Source: Enterobacillus tribolii
Lineage (GTDB): Bacteria; Pseudomonadota; Gammaproteobacteria; Enterobacterales; Enterobacteriaceae
Length of the DNA stretch: 64,000 bases
Reading direction: 5' to 3'
NCBI RefSeq assembly: GCF_003363015.1
Contig: NZ_QRAP01000007.1
Coordinates: forward strand, 186,001-250,000
A program made the position numbers and the translations under genes. The notes beneath the pieces are model-generated. The model saw only the letters and a list, made by a program, of their open reading frames with translations. It did not search any database and was not told the origin of the DNA. Shown piece after piece: positions 53,786 through 63,666 of this stretch; position 1 is the stretch's first letter; each line of letters begins with the position of its first letter.

Positions 53786-53915
53786 GCGGCTTTATTGCAA
53801 CAGCGCGGGAAGTCAGGTCGCTTTTTTGACCGTGAATGATAGCCAGTAATGCAAAAATGCACTCTGGCTATTGTTGTTATTGATATTTTTGTTCATCATC
53901 ACCCGGTGAACGTTG

Positions 53916-53921
53916 TATAAT
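53916..53921 (+). promoter_or_regulatory. Probable rpsA -10 box
   Basis: A TATAAT in GAACGTTGTATAATTATT, about 110 bp before rpsA. It would give a leader of roughly 100 nt ending in a weak Shine-Dalgarno (GAAG), as in E. coli rpsA, whose translation depends on S1 and is autoregulated. Confidence 0.5.
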
Positions 53922-54028
53922 TATTACCCCCCCTGCCGCAACGGAACCGTAGCAGGGTATGTTAAACAACCCCCATCTCGCAGGATGCCTGATGGACGTT
54001 AAATTAAAGAACCCTGAAGATTATCAAC

Positions 54029-55702
54029 ATGACTGAATCTTTTGCTCAACTCTTTGAAGAATCCTTAAAAGAAATCGAAACCCGCCCGGGTTCCATCGTT
54101 CGTGGTGTTGTTGTTGCTATCGACAAAGATGTCGTGCTGGTTGACGCCGGCCTGAAATCTGAGTCCGCCATTCCGGTAGAGCAGTTCAAAAACGCCCAGG
54201 GCGAACTGGAAATCCAGGTAGGCGACGAAGTTGACGTTGCACTGGACGCAGTGGAAGACGGCTTCGGCGAAACGCTGCTGTCCCGTGAAAAAGCCAAGCG
54301 CCACGAAGCCTGGCTGATGCTGGAAAAAGCTTACGAAGAAGCTGCAACCGTTACCGGCGTGATCAACGGCAAAGTGAAGGGTGGCTTCACCGTAGAACTG
54401 AACGGCATTCGCGCGTTCCTGCCGGGCTCCCTGGTAGACGTTCGTCCGGTGCGTGACACTCTGCACCTGGAAGGAAAAGAGCTTGAGTTCAAAGTCATCA
54501 AGCTGGACCAGAAGCGCAACAACGTAGTTGTTTCCCGCCGTGCCGTTATCGAATCCGAGAACAGCGCAGAGCGCGATCAGCTGCTGGAAAACCTGCAGGA
54601 AGGTATGGAAGTCAAGGGTATCGTTAAGAACCTGACCGACTACGGTGCCTTCGTTGACCTGGGTGGCGTTGATGGCCTGCTGCACATCACTGATATGGCC
54701 TGGAAACGCGTTAAGCATCCGAGCGAAATCGTGAACGTGGGTGACGAAATCACCGTTAAAGTGCTGAAGTTTGACCGCGAGCGTACCCGTGTTTCCCTGG
54801 GCCTGAAGCAACTGGGCGAAGATCCGTGGGTAGCTATCGCCAAGCGTTATCCGGAAGGTACCAAACTGACCGGCCGCGTGACCAACCTGACCGACTACGG
54901 CTGCTTCGTTGAAATCGAAGAAGGCGTTGAAGGCCTGGTTCACGTTTCCGAAATGGATTGGACCAACAAAAACATCCACCCGTCCAAAGTTGTCAACGTT
55001 GGCGACGTAGTGGAAGTGATGGTTCTGGATATCGACGAAGAGCGCCGTCGTATCTCCCTGGGTCTGAAGCAGTGCAAATCCAACCCGTGGCAGCAGTTCG
55101 CTGAAACCCACAACAAGGGCGACCGCGTTGAAGGTAAGATCAAGTCAATCACTGACTTCGGCATCTTCATCGGCCTGGACGGTGGCATCGATGGTCTGGT
55201 TCACCTGTCTGACATCTCCTGGAACGTTGCCGGCGAAGAAGCCGTGCGCGAATACAAGAAAGGTGATGAAATCGCCGCTGTTGTTCTGCAGGTCGATGCA
55301 GAGCGCGAGCGTATCTCCCTGGGCGTGAAGCAGCTGGCTGAAGATCCGTTCAACAACTACATCTCTATGAATAAGAAAGGTGTGATTGTTAAGGGTAAAG
55401 TCACTGCAGTTGACGCTAAAGGTGCTACAGTTGAATTGGCGGATGGCGTAGAAGGTTATCTGCGTGCTTCTGAAGCTTCCCGTGACCGCGTTGAAGACGC
55501 CACCCTGGTGCTGAACGTGGGCGACGAAGTTGAAGCCAAATTCACCGGCGTAGATCGTAAGAACCGCGTTGTAAGCCTGTCTGTACGTGCTAAAGACGAA
55601 GCTGACGAGAAAGATGCAATCGCTTCTGTGAACAACAAGCAGGAAGATTCAAACTTCTCTAACGCTATGGCTGAAGCATTTAAAGCAGCTAAAGGCGAGT
55701 AA
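54029..55702 (+). CDS. rpsA: 30S ribosomal protein S1
   Basis: A 557-residue protein with six S1/OB repeats that brings mRNA to the 30S subunit. The repeats begin near residues 21, 105, 192, 277, 364 and 451; the classic [25 protein letters not shown] is repeat 3. The same length as E. coli S1 and a very strong codon bias toward highly expressed codons. Start [13 protein letters not shown]. The leader lacks a strong Shine-Dalgarno. Ends in a terminator before ihfB. Confidence 0.98.
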   Translation: MTESFAQLFEESLKEIETRPGSIVRGVVVAIDKDVVLVDAGLKSESAIPVEQFKNAQGELEIQVGDEVDVALDAVEDGFGETLLSREKAKRHEAWLMLEKAYEEAATVTGVINGKVKGGFTVELNGIRAFLPGSLVDVRPVRDTLHLEGKELEFKVIKLDQKRNNVVVSRRAVIESENSAERDQLLENLQEGMEVKGIVKNLTDYGAFVDLGGVDGLLHITDMAWKRVKHPSEIVNVGDEITVKVLKFDRERTRVSLGLKQLGEDPWVAIAKRYPEGTKLTGRVTNLTDYGCFVEIEEGVEGLVHVSEMDWTNKNIHPSKVVNVGDVVEVMVLDIDEERRRISLGLKQCKSNPWQQFAETHNKGDRVEGKIKSITDFGIFIGLDGGIDGLVHLSDISWNVAGEEAVREYKKGDEIAAVVLQVDAERERISLGVKQLAEDPFNNYISMNKKGVIVKGKVTAVDAKGATVELADGVEGYLRASEASRDRVEDATLVLNVGDEVEAKFTGVDRKNRVVSLSVRAKDEADEKDAIASVNNKQEDSNFSNAMAEAFKAAKGE

Positions 55703-55709
55703 TGATGAG

Positions 55710-55729
55710 GGCGGCTTCGGCCGCCTTTT
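55710..55729 (+). terminator. rpsA terminator
   Basis: GGCGGC and GCCGCC close on the very stable TTCG tetraloop and continue into TTTT. Confidence 0.85.
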
Positions 55730-55785
55730 AACGGTAGTTAAGCTGCGGCGTGTTTCGTTAATACGGAGCACAGCTTGGAGGATAT

Positions 55786-56070
55786 ATGACCAAGTCAGAA
55801 CTCATTGAAAGACTAGCTGGCCAGCAATCGCATCTCCCCGCCAAGGTGGTTGAGGATGCGGTAAAAGAGATGCTTGAGCATATGGCTGCTACGCTTGCCG
55901 GCGGTGAGCGCATTGAAATCCGCGGATTCGGCAGTTTTTCGCTTCACTACCGTGCACCGCGTGTTGGCCGTAACCCAAAAACCGGCGACAAAGTTGAGTT
56001 GGAAGGTAAATACGTTCCGCACTTTAAACCGGGTAAAGAGTTGCGCGACAGAGCGAACATTTACGCGTAA
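55786..56070 (+). CDS. ihfB: Integration host factor beta subunit
   Basis: A 94-residue DNA-bending protein of the HU/IHF family, partner of Ihf[31 protein letters not shown], then [53 protein letters not shown], with the beta-arm Pro that intercalates in DNA (RNPKTG). Same length as E. coli IHF-beta; located after rpsA as in E. coli. Start preceded by TTGGAGG. Confidence 0.98.
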   Translation: MTKSELIERLAGQQSHLPAKVVEDAVKEMLEHMAATLAGGERIEIRGFGSFSLHYRAPRVGRNPKTGDKVELEGKYVPHFKPGKELRDRANIYA

Positions 56071-56095
56071 AACCGTAGTCGATAAAAATTCCGAG

Positions 56096-56123
56096 CGGCG
56101 CCTTTTATGGCGCCGTTTTTTTT
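56096..56123 (+). terminator. ihfB terminator
   Basis: CGGCGCC and GGCGCCG pair around TTTTAT and run into eight T. Confidence 0.92.
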
Positions 56124-56283
56124 GCCTGTTTCCGTTGCTGCGGCGTGCTCCGCAGTTTCCTCAGTAACATGCGTGATTGCCGTTTTTGTTTGCAATGTAC
56201 TTTGACAAGTACGTTTTTGCCGGTTGGCTCCTCAACAGACAACCGGCATGCTGAGGCCCAAAGCAGCGGGAGGAGGCAGAAAC

Positions 56284-58545
56284 ATCGAAACGGGCAAAAT
56301 CATTACCGCACTGGCAGCGGGATCCGCCATTATTGGCTTATTGCCGGTATTACCTTCGCACAATGTGTTGCTGCTGCTTTCCCTGGCCGCCATGTTGCTG
56401 CTTTGCTGTAATAACGCGCCGTTAATCCTGGTTGCGCTGCTGTGCTGCGGCGTAGTGTGGGGATGCCTGAACGCATGGCAGGTTATGGCGCCTCTGCGGC
56501 TGCTCCAGCCACATAATCGGGCGGTATTACTGCGGGGATACGTTATTTCAGCCAGCCTGCACGATGAGCGGGAGAAGATAAAGACGGTATTTCGGGTAAC
56601 TCATGTCGGAGGTGAAAAATACCGGGTTCCGTTTAACGTCACGCTTGACTGGAATAACCGGCAATATCCGTTTTGCGCGGGTCAGCGCTGGGCGCTTAGC
56701 GTACGTTTGCGGGCGATACACAGCCGCCTGAATGAGGGGGGCTTTGACGGGCAACGGTATGCCGTCAGCAATGGCCGGGTGCTGCAGGGCAGCCCTGTAT
56801 CTTACCGGGCGATAGATATGCGCTGCGGCTGGCGGCAGCGCATCATTGACCAGGCGCTGCAAAAGCTTCCTTCCACTGAAGGACGCGCCATTCTTATCGC
56901 CCTGGCTTTTGGCGAACGGGGATTGCTGAGTGCTGACCAGCGACGTTTGATGCAAGACCACGGCATTGCCCACCTGATGGCGATTTCCGGGCTGCATATT
57001 GCTCTGGCGGCATTATTCGGTTGGGGCATGGCCCGGCTGGGGCAACTGATTTTACCCGTGAACTATAATACGCCGACGTTTCCTCTGCTGCTGGGCATCG
57101 TTTGTGCCTGGGGCTACGTATGGCTTTCCGGCGCGAACCCGCCGGCATTGCGCGCCGGGGTCGGTTGTACCTTCTGCGCGGTGCTCAGCCTTTGCGGATA
57201 CAGCATGACGGTACGCCAACGTTTTCAATGGGTTGTTGCCGCGATTGTGCTCTATGATCCCCTGACCGTGTTATCGCAGAGTTTCTGGTTATCATTTACT
57301 GCGGTAGGGTGCCTGACGTTATGGTATTGGCTGCTGCCGTTACCAGAAAACGTGCGCAGGAGAAGGCGCTTCTTTCCCGTGCGTCTTCTCCATTTGCAGC
57401 TTGGCATCATGCTGTTAATGCAACCACTGCAAATTCTCCTGTTTCATGGCGTCAGCCTGACGGCGTTGCCGGTCAATATGTTGGCGGTTCCCTTTGTTTC
57501 TTTTCTGCTGGTCCCGGTGATTCTTCTGGGGCTGTTGCTGCAGGCTCAGATCGTGTGGGCGGCTGCGGATATGTTGGTCAGCGGGCTGATGTCCCTGCTT
57601 CAACCGCTGCCGGCGCTGTGGTTTCCCGCCAGCGGAACCTGGGCGGCATTCGCCCTGATGCTGGCGCTATGGATGATGATGACGCTTCTCTGCCGCTGGC
57701 GTGGTTTTATGGGCGGTGGTGTGGCGGCGGCTGTCATCCTATATTCTATGAAGGTCGTGAATGTAGCAGATAAGGATACCTGGCATCTTCACATGCTTGA
57801 TGTGGGGCATGGGCTCGCCGTGGCCATAGAGCGTAACGGAAAAGTGTTACTCTACGATATCGGCAACCGCTGGGACGGCGGGGATATGGCGACGATGGAA
57901 ATCATTCCCTGGTTACGCGGCAAAGGGTTGGAACCGGAAGGCATTATCATCAGCCATATGCATACTGACCACAACGGTGGCTTGCGCCCGCTGCAAGAGG
58001 CGTATCCCGGCATCTGGCTGCGTTCCCCACAGATGGGCGACATGCCCTGTATACGCGGAGAGCGCTGGCAGTGGCAGGGGATTACGTTCAGTGCGCTGTG
58101 GCCGGAAAAAGCAACGGCTTCACCGGGAAACAATGCATCGTGTGTATTAATGCTCACGCAAGGGCGGCACAGGGTGCTGCTGACGGGGGATGTCGAGCAG
58201 GCGGCTGAAGGGGCGCTTGTCCGGTTAGAGAGAGACGGCTTGCGGGCAGATGTGTTACAGGTGCCGCATCATGGCAGCAATACTTCTTCATCGGCCCTGT
58301 TTTTAAGAACCGTTGCGCCACAGGTTGTATTGAGCTCGTCGGCCCGCTATTCTCCGTGGCGTTTCCCGTCAGGTAAGGTTTTGGAACGTTATCGCCGCCA
58401 GGGAGCCGGGTGGCATGACACAGCACATGCGGGGCAGATACGGGCCGGCTTTTCCGGCGCGGGCCTGCGCATTGTTGAATACCGGACACAATTAATTCCC
58501 CGCTGGTACCACGCTTGGTTTGGCGTTGGGGGGGAGAATGAGTAA
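56284..58545 (+). CDS. ycaI: ComEC/Rec2-family DNA uptake channel protein (YcaI)
   Basis: An integral membrane protein with an N-terminal OB-type exported part, a ComEC competence domain (about residues 180-480, with HLMAISGLHIALAALFGWG) and a C-terminal metallo-beta-lactamase-type domain whose metal motif is SHMHTDHNGG, plus VPHHGSNTSSSALFL near the end. In competent bacteria ComEC passes single-stranded DNA across the inner membrane. The start is uncertain: a perfect AGGAGG at 56271-56276 is followed 7 bases later by an in-frame ATC at 56284, where the protein would begin ETGKIITALAAG, aligning with the E. coli start. Alternatives are ATG 56248 or TTG 56224, without good ribosome sites. About 753 residues. 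Confidence 0.85.
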   Translation: METGKIITALAAGSAIIGLLPVLPSHNVLLLLSLAAMLLLCCNNAPLILVALLCCGVVWGCLNAWQVMAPLRLLQPHNRAVLLRGYVISASLHDEREKIKTVFRVTHVGGEKYRVPFNVTLDWNNRQYPFCAGQRWALSVRLRAIHSRLNEGGFDGQRYAVSNGRVLQGSPVSYRAIDMRCGWRQRIIDQALQKLPSTEGRAILIALAFGERGLLSADQRRLMQDHGIAHLMAISGLHIALAALFGWGMARLGQLILPVNYNTPTFPLLLGIVCAWGYVWLSGANPPALRAGVGCTFCAVLSLCGYSMTVRQRFQWVVAAIVLYDPLTVLSQSFWLSFTAVGCLTLWYWLLPLPENVRRRRRFFPVRLLHLQLGIMLLMQPLQILLFHGVSLTALPVNMLAVPFVSFLLVPVILLGLLLQAQIVWAAADMLVSGLMSLLQPLPALWFPASGTWAAFALMLALWMMMTLLCRWRGFMGGGVAAAVILYSMKVVNVADKDTWHLHMLDVGHGLAVAIERNGKVLLYDIGNRWDGGDMATMEIIPWLRGKGLEPEGIIISHMHTDHNGGLRPLQEAYPGIWLRSPQMGDMPCIRGERWQWQGITFSALWPEKATASPGNNASCVLMLTQGRHRVLLTGDVEQAAEGALVRLERDGLRADVLQVPHHGSNTSSSALFLRTVAPQVVLSSSARYSPWRFPSGKVLERYRRQGAGWHDTAHAGQIRAGFSGAGLRIVEYRTQLIPRWYHAWFGVGGENE

Positions 58546-58580
58546 AATAGCCAGCTATTTCAATTGAGGCGGTTAATTGC

Positions 58581-60329
58581 ATGCTGAATGATAAAGATCT
58601 TTCGACCTGGCAAACATTTCGTCGTTTGTGGCCGATGATCTCTCCTTTTAAAGCTGGCCTGATTGTGGCGTCCGTCGCGTTGATTATTAACGCTGCAAGT
58701 GATGCGTACATGCTTTCTTTACTGAAACCGTTATTAGATGACGGTTTTGGTAAGGCTGGTTCAAGCATCCTGCGCTGGATGCCGCTTGCCGTGATAGGCC
58801 TGATGTTGGTGCGCGGGGTGTCGGGATTTATTTCCAGCTACTGCGTGTCGTGGGTGTCCGGCAAGGTGGTGATGAATATGCGTCGCCGTTTGTTCAGCCA
58901 CATGATGGGCATGCCGGTCGCCTTTTTCGATCAGCAATCAACCGGAACCCTGTTGTCGCGCATTACCTATGATTCCGAGCAGGTTGCTTCCTCTTCTTCC
59001 AGCGCGCTGATTACCGTCGTACGCGAAGGCGCTTCGATTATTGCCTTGTTTTGCATGATGTTTTATTACAGTTGGCAACTGTCGGTGATTTTGCTGGTTA
59101 TCGCTCCGGTCGTTTCCTTTGCGATGCGGATGGTATCCAAACGCTTCCGCAACATCAGTAAGAACATGCAAAACACCATGGGAATGGTGACCACCAGCGC
59201 GGAGCAGATGCTTAAAGGGCACAAAGAGGTACTGATTTTCGGCGGCCAGCAGGTTGAAACGGAACGGTTTAATAAGGTCAGCAACCGGATGCGTCACCAG
59301 AGCATGAAAATGGTGGCAGCGTCATCCATCTCCGATCCCATCATTCAGTTGATTGCTTCTTTCGCGCTCTCTTTCGTGCTCTACGCCGCCAGTTTTCCGA
59401 GCGTAATGGAAACCCTGACGGCGGGAACCATCACGGTTGTCTTTTCCTCGATGATCGCCCTGATGCGTCCGCTGAAGTCGCTGACCAACGTCAATGCCCA
59501 GTTCCAGCGCGGTATGGCGGCCTGCCAGACGTTGTTCTCTATCCTGGATATGGAGCAGGAGAAAGATGAAGGCAAGCGGGTTGTGGAACGGGCCAAAGGG
59601 GACGTTGAGTTTCGTCATGTGACGTTCAGCTATCCGGGAAAAGAGACGCCGGCGCTGCGTGACGTCAGCCTGCATATCCCCGAAGGGAAAACGGTAGCGC
59701 TCGTCGGGCGCTCAGGTTCCGGTAAATCCACGATTGCCAGCTTGCTGACGCGTTTCTACGATATTCAGCAGGGAGAAATCCTGATTGATGGCTACGACCT
59801 GCGCGAGTACACCCTGAGTTCTTTGCGTAATCAGGTGGCGCTGGTGTCGCAAAATGTGCATTTGTTTAATGACACCATCGCCAACAATATCGCCTACGCG
59901 CGTACTGATATTTACAGCCGGGAAGACATCGAAAAGGCGGCTCACATGGCGTATGCCATGGACTTCATTTCTAAAATGGATGAGGGGCTGGATACGGTGA
60001 TCGGTGAAAACGGCGTATTGCTTTCCGGCGGTCAGCGCCAACGTATTGCGATAGCCCGCGCTTTGCTGCGTGACAGCCCGATTCTGATCCTCGATGAGGC
60101 GACTTCCGCGCTGGATACTGAATCTGAGCGCGCGATACAGGCAGCACTGGACGAGTTGCAGAAAAACCGCACTTCGCTGGTCATCGCTCATCGCCTGTCC
60201 ACGATAGAAAATGCCGATGAAATCCTGGTAGTGGAGGATGGCCGTATTGTTGAACGCGGCAATCACGAAACCCTGCAGGCGCTTGGCGGTGCTTATGCAC
60301 AACTGCACCGGATGCAGTTCGGCCAATGA
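58581..60329 (+). CDS. msbA: Lipid A ABC flippase MsbA
   Basis: A 582-residue homodimeric ABC exporter that flips core-lipid A across the inner membrane. Six membrane helices in residues 1-330; ATPase with Walker [18 protein letters not shown] (about 376), signature [17 protein letters not shown] (about 480) and Walker [13 protein letters not shown]. Same length as E. coli MsbA. Its TGA overlaps the lpxK ATG (ATGA), so the two are translationally coupled; both act in lipid A supply. Confidence 0.98.
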   Translation: MLNDKDLSTWQTFRRLWPMISPFKAGLIVASVALIINAASDAYMLSLLKPLLDDGFGKAGSSILRWMPLAVIGLMLVRGVSGFISSYCVSWVSGKVVMNMRRRLFSHMMGMPVAFFDQQSTGTLLSRITYDSEQVASSSSSALITVVREGASIIALFCMMFYYSWQLSVILLVIAPVVSFAMRMVSKRFRNISKNMQNTMGMVTTSAEQMLKGHKEVLIFGGQQVETERFNKVSNRMRHQSMKMVAASSISDPIIQLIASFALSFVLYAASFPSVMETLTAGTITVVFSSMIALMRPLKSLTNVNAQFQRGMAACQTLFSILDMEQEKDEGKRVVERAKGDVEFRHVTFSYPGKETPALRDVSLHIPEGKTVALVGRSGSGKSTIASLLTRFYDIQQGEILIDGYDLREYTLSSLRNQVALVSQNVHLFNDTIANNIAYARTDIYSREDIEKAAHMAYAMDFISKMDEGLDTVIGENGVLLSGGQRQRIAIARALLRDSPILILDEATSALDTESERAIQAALDELQKNRTSLVIAHRLSTIENADEILVVEDGRIVERGNHETLQALGGAYAQLHRMQFGQ

Positions 60330-61312
60330 TTGAACGTATCTGGTCAGGTCAATCCCGCCTTTACTGGCTGCTGCTGCCGCTCTCCTGGCTGTATGGCCTG
60401 GTGAGCGTTGTGCGCCGGGCCTGTTACCGCTGGGGAATATTCTCCGGCTGGCGCGCCCCGGTGGCGGTTGTGGTGGTTGGAAACCTGACCGCAGGCGGAA
60501 ATGGTAAAACGCCGGTTGTGATCTGGCTGGCGGAACAACTGCTGGCGCGTGGTAAGCGCGTCGGCGTGGTGTCCCGTGGGTATGGTGGTAAGTCGGATGT
60601 TTATCCGTTGGTGATTGACGACGCTGTGACAACCGCGCAGGCCGGCGATGAACCGGTGCTGATTCATCAGCGTACCGGCGTGCCGGTGGCCGTGGCACCC
60701 CGGCGCAGCGAGGCGGTTAAGGCGCTGCTTGCGCGTCAGTCGCTGGATGTGATCATCACGGATGACGGCCTGCAACATTATGCGTTGGCACGGGATCTTG
60801 AGCTGGTGGTTATTGACGGCGTTCGCCGCTTCGGTAATGGCTGGTGGTTGCCTGCCGGCCCGATGCGGGAGCGGGCAGGGCGCCTGAAAGACGTTGACGC
60901 CGTGATTGTGAACGGCGGCGAAGCGCGGGAAGGCGAAATTCCGATGTCGTTGGCTGGCGATACGCTGGTTAATTTGCGCAGTGGGGAACGCCGTCCGGCT
61001 GCGGGCTTCCCCCGCTCGGTCGCCATTGCGGGAATCGGACATCCGCCCCGTTTTTTCAATACATTAGGTATGCTGGGTATTCCGCTGTCTGACACCGTGG
61101 CTTTTGCCGATCACCGTGATTATGCGGAAGAAGAACTGGCCGGGTTAACGCCGCAAGGCGAGCCGCTGCTTATGACCGAAAAAGATGCGGTCAAGTGTCG
61201 TCACTTCGCACATGACAACTGGTGGTTCTTACCCGTTGATGCCCGGTTTCCTGAATGGCAGGCGTCCGGGCTGTTGGAAAAGGTACTTATCGCCATCGAT
61301 AAAAAATGTTGA
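60326..61312 (+). CDS. lpxK: Tetraacyldisaccharide 4'-kinase
   Basis: A 328-residue membrane-associated kinase that phosphorylates the 4' position of the lipid A precursor. An N-terminal hydrophobic helix is followed by the P-loop [20 protein letters not shown] (about 50-69), [37 protein letters not shown] and [13 protein letters not shown]. Same length as E. coli LpxK. It overlaps msbA by four bases. Confidence 0.97.
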   Translation: MIERIWSGQSRLYWLLLPLSWLYGLVSVVRRACYRWGIFSGWRAPVAVVVVGNLTAGGNGKTPVVIWLAEQLLARGKRVGVVSRGYGGKSDVYPLVIDDAVTTAQAGDEPVLIHQRTGVPVAVAPRRSEAVKALLARQSLDVIITDDGLQHYALARDLELVVIDGVRRFGNGWWLPAGPMRERAGRLKDVDAVIVNGGEAREGEIPMSLAGDTLVNLRSGERRPAAGFPRSVAIAGIGHPPRFFNTLGMLGIPLSDTVAFADHRDYAEEELAGLTPQGEPLLMTEKDAVKCRHFAHDNWWFLPVDARFPEWQASGLLEKVLIAIDKKC

Positions 61313-61533
61313 ATAAAATTGCTTGCCCGGTACGGATTTTTATGCGTAAATACATACCGGCCTGTGATGCAGACCTATTTATGTAGACATAAGATAAAGC
61401 AGTTCTCCTCAAGTCGTTATCGTTTGATTCCGCCTGTTCGACGAACCTCCTTCTTAGTGCCACCCATAAGTTAGTATCTGAGTACTTGGCCTAATGCCCT
61501 CGGGCTTGTTTCATTAAATCAAAGGTAATATCA

Positions 61534-61743
61534 ATGAGTAAGAAAACCGGTCAGGTTAAGTGGTTCAACGAAAGCAAAGGTTTTGGTTTCATTGAGCAGC
61601 ATGACGGCGGTAAAGACGTGTTCGTTCATTTCTCTGCTATCGTCAATGACGGTTTCAAAACCCTGGCCGAAGGCCAGCGTGTAGAATACACCATTCAGGA
61701 CAGCCCGCGCGGGCCGGCTGCCGCGAATGTAGTCGCTCTGTAA
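61534..61743 (+). CDS. CspA-family cold-shock protein (CspE/CspC-like)
   Basis: A 69-residue cold-shock domain protein: [34 protein letters not shown], with intact RNP1 (KGFGFI) and RNP2 (VFVHF) and a conserved [10 protein letters not shown] end. It binds single-stranded RNA and DNA and should act as an RNA chaperone. It resembles CspC/CspE/CspA, but which one cannot be decided. A leader of about 220 bases separates it from lpxK, which fits the long regulatory leaders of csp genes. No csp gene lies at this place in E. coli (lpxK is followed by ycaQ). Confidence 0.95.
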   Translation: MSKKTGQVKWFNESKGFGFIEQHDGGKDVFVHFSAIVNDGFKTLAEGQRVEYTIQDSPRGPAAANVVAL

Positions 61744-61824
61744 GATACGGAGCATATAAAGTGCGATGATGAGTCGATCGTTAATCCCGGAATAAGAAAC
61801 CGGTGATGCTCATCTCCGCATACC

Positions 61825-61850
61825 AAAGCCCGCATATTGCGGGCTTTTTT
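61825..61850 (+). terminator. csp terminator
   Basis: AAAGCCCGC and GCGGGCTTT pair around ATATT and run into six T. Confidence 0.92.
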
Positions 61851-61961
61851 GTTTAATCAGCTCGATGAGGTTCTTAACGATAACTTGAAAATGAGCGGTA
61901 ACACCCCCAATTCTTTTTATGAGTCATGAATGACGGGTGTAAATATAAGAAGGTAAAAATT

Positions 61962-62177
61962 ATGACACAAACTTTAAAAATGGGTTTTGTAAAGTGGTAC
62001 AACCCGGCCGATGGTTTCGGTATTATTTCTCCGAATGACGGTGGTAACGATCTCTATGTCAACCGTTCAGCGATTGCGAACTCACGTAATAAGACGCTGA
62101 CGGAAGGCCAAAGGGTAGAATTCTCTACTTATCTGAGCAGCCGCGGCCTCTCTGCCGCAGACGTTATCGCTTACTGA
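61962..62177 (+). CDS. Divergent cold-shock-domain protein
   Basis: A 71-residue paralogue of the preceding gene: LKMGFVKWYNPADGFGIISPNDGGNDLYVNRSAI. The RNP1 motif is changed to DGFGII and RNP2 to LYVNR, so two aromatic residues and the histidine that usually stack on nucleic acid bases are missing; the C-terminal GLSAADVIAY is likewise altered from the usual GPAAANV. It has a good AGAAGG ribosome site at 61962 and its own terminator. Function unknown; it could be a diverged RNA-binding protein or a regulator comparable to CspF/CspH. Confidence 0.85.
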   Translation: MTQTLKMGFVKWYNPADGFGIISPNDGGNDLYVNRSAIANSRNKTLTEGQRVEFSTYLSSRGLSAADVIAY

Positions 62178-62186
62178 TAACACCGT

Positions 62187-62233
62187 AACAGCCAGCAACC
62201 CTTTCCTGAGACATCTTCCTGCTGGCTGTTTCT
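62187..62233 (+). terminator. Terminator of the divergent csp gene
   Basis: AACAGCCAGC and GCTGGCTGTT form a perfect 10-bp stem around a 24-base loop, followed by TCT. Confidence 0.55.
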
Positions 62234-62292
62234 GATACATTCCCCCTATAATCAATCTTTAATCTTAATTTCCTTCGTTATCAGGAGCATTC

Positions 62293-63522
62293 ATGCCGGA
62301 TATGAAGCTGCCTCTGCGAGTATTACGTTACTTACATCTGAGCGCCCAGGGGCTTGCCCATCCGCGCCGGCGCAAGGCGGTATTCACCGATGTTGCTGCC
62401 TGTATACGGGAGATGGGGCTGCTCCAGATCGACACCATAAACGTGGTGGCCCGCAGTCCGTACCTGGTGTTATTTTCCCGCCTGGGAGACTACCCCGCGC
62501 AGTGGCTGGAGGATACCCTGCGACAGGGGGATATTCTGGAATATTGGGCGCATGAGGCCTGCTTTATTCCACGGGAAGATTACCGTTTGGTGCGCCCCTC
62601 CATGTTGGCGCCGGAGGCGATGGGGTGGAAATATTCAGCGCAGTGGCATGATACACACCGACAGGATATTGAAGCGCTGGTCAGGCATGTGCGTGAAAAC
62701 GGGCCGGTACGTTCTGTTGAGCTGGGTAAGCAGCGTAAGAAAAGTAACGGCTGGTGGGAGTGGAAGCCGGAAAAGCGGCACCTGGAAACCCTGTTTACGC
62801 TGGGAGAGCTGATGGTGTGCGCCAGGGAAAATTTTCACCGTGTCTACGACCTGGCGGAGCGCGTCATACCGGAATGGCGTGATGAAGAGCATGGGCTATC
62901 GTTGGATGTTGCCCGTCGCATCATGCTGGAAAAAAGCGCCAGTGCGCTGGGCGTGTTCCGCGCCGCCTGGCTGGCGGACTATTACCGTCTCAAGCGGGTA
63001 AATGCGGCGAATGTTGTGCAGGGATGGCTTGAGGAAGGAAAAGTGATCCGGGTGGGTTGTGAAGAACTGGACGGCGACTTTTTCGTGCATCATTCGCTGT
63101 TGCCTTTGTTGGACCAGGCGGAATCACTGAAGGCAACGCATACTTCGCTGCTGTCGCCGTTTGATCCTGTGGTATGGGATCGAAACCGGGCCAGCGAACT
63201 ATTTGGTTTCGAATACCGTCTGGAATGCTATACGCCGGAAGCGAAGCGGCGTTACGGGTACTTTGTGCTGCCGCTGCTGCACAAAGGCGGGTTGGTCGGG
63301 CGAATGGACTGCAAGCTTCACCGTCAGCAGGGGGTGCTGGAAGTGAAGCGTTGTTATCTGGAATCTGATACTAAAGTCACGGCGGGGAAAGTCCGTGATT
63401 TCCGGGCGGCGCTAACGCGCTTTGCCGACTGGCAGCGGGCGGATTCCGTGGCTATCGTGGCGCAACCGGAAAGCCTGCGGCGGATATGGGGAAGCGGATG
63501 GCAAGTCCGTGAGGACGAATAA
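62293..63522 (+). CDS. ycaQ: DNA glycosylase YcaQ (interstrand cross-link unhooking)
   Basis: A 409-residue HTH_42 family DNA glycosylase that removes N7-alkylguanines and unhooks interstrand cross-links. The catalytic QxD motif is visible as GLLQIDTINVVARSPY (Gln45, Asp47). Further family marks are LEYWAHEACFIPREDYRL, GWWEWKPEKRHLE and LSPFDPVVWDRNRASELFGF. Nearly the same length as E. coli YcaQ (410). ATG 62293 follows CAGGAG. Same order lpxK-ycaQ-ycaR as E. coli apart from the csp pair. Confidence 0.96.
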   Translation: MPDMKLPLRVLRYLHLSAQGLAHPRRRKAVFTDVAACIREMGLLQIDTINVVARSPYLVLFSRLGDYPAQWLEDTLRQGDILEYWAHEACFIPREDYRLVRPSMLAPEAMGWKYSAQWHDTHRQDIEALVRHVRENGPVRSVELGKQRKKSNGWWEWKPEKRHLETLFTLGELMVCARENFHRVYDLAERVIPEWRDEEHGLSLDVARRIMLEKSASALGVFRAAWLADYYRLKRVNAANVVQGWLEEGKVIRVGCEELDGDFFVHHSLLPLLDQAESLKATHTSLLSPFDPVVWDRNRASELFGFEYRLECYTPEAKRRYGYFVLPLLHKGGLVGRMDCKLHRQQGVLEVKRCYLESDTKVTAGKVRDFRAALTRFADWQRADSVAIVAQPESLRRIWGSGWQVREDE

Positions 63523-63529
63523 AACAGAA

Positions 63530-63554
63530 GGGCAATGGATAACCATTGCCCTTT
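63530..63554. terminator. Bidirectional terminator of ycaQ and of the minus-strand small gene
   Basis: GGGCAATGG and CCATTGCCC pair around ATAA. The plus strand continues TTTGG and the minus strand CTTCTGTTTT, the better T run of the two. Confidence 0.75.
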
Positions 63555-63559
63555 GGCGT

Positions 63560-63610
63560 TTAGTTGCTGAAGTTAGCAAACATAGCGATGATTTTGTGCA
63601 GCACTTTCAT
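63560..63610 (-). CDS. Candidate 16-residue small protein / small RNA gene under CRP control
   Basis: On the minus strand an ATG (complement of 63608-63610), preceded by AAGAAGAG, opens a frame MKVLHKIIAMFANFSN and a TAA stop at 63560-63562, followed within 6 bases by an intrinsic terminator. A near-consensus CRP site at 63651-63666 and an extended -10-like TGCAAAATA (complement of 63627-63635) predict transcription starting near 63617-63620, so the transcript would be about 90-100 nt. The peptide is hydrophobic with three basic residues, like short amphipathic membrane peptides. It resembles no known gene with certainty; it may be a small RNA with or without a coding function. Not seen at this place in E. 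coli annotations that I recall. Confidence 0.45.
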   Translation of the reverse strand: MKVLHKIIAMFANFSN

Positions 63611-63650
63611 AACTCTTCTTCGTTGGTATTTTGCAGGTGTTACTCTATTT

Positions 63651-63666
63651 TGTGATGTAAATCACA
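63651..63666 (-). promoter_or_regulatory. Near-consensus CRP site
   Basis: TGTGATGTAAATCACA is a perfect TGTGA-N6-TCACA palindrome, flanked on the minus strand by AAA. Its centre (63658.5) is about 41 bp upstream of the predicted start point of the minus-strand small gene. Its inner TGAT-GTAA-ATCA also fits part of the FNR pattern. Confidence 0.75.
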
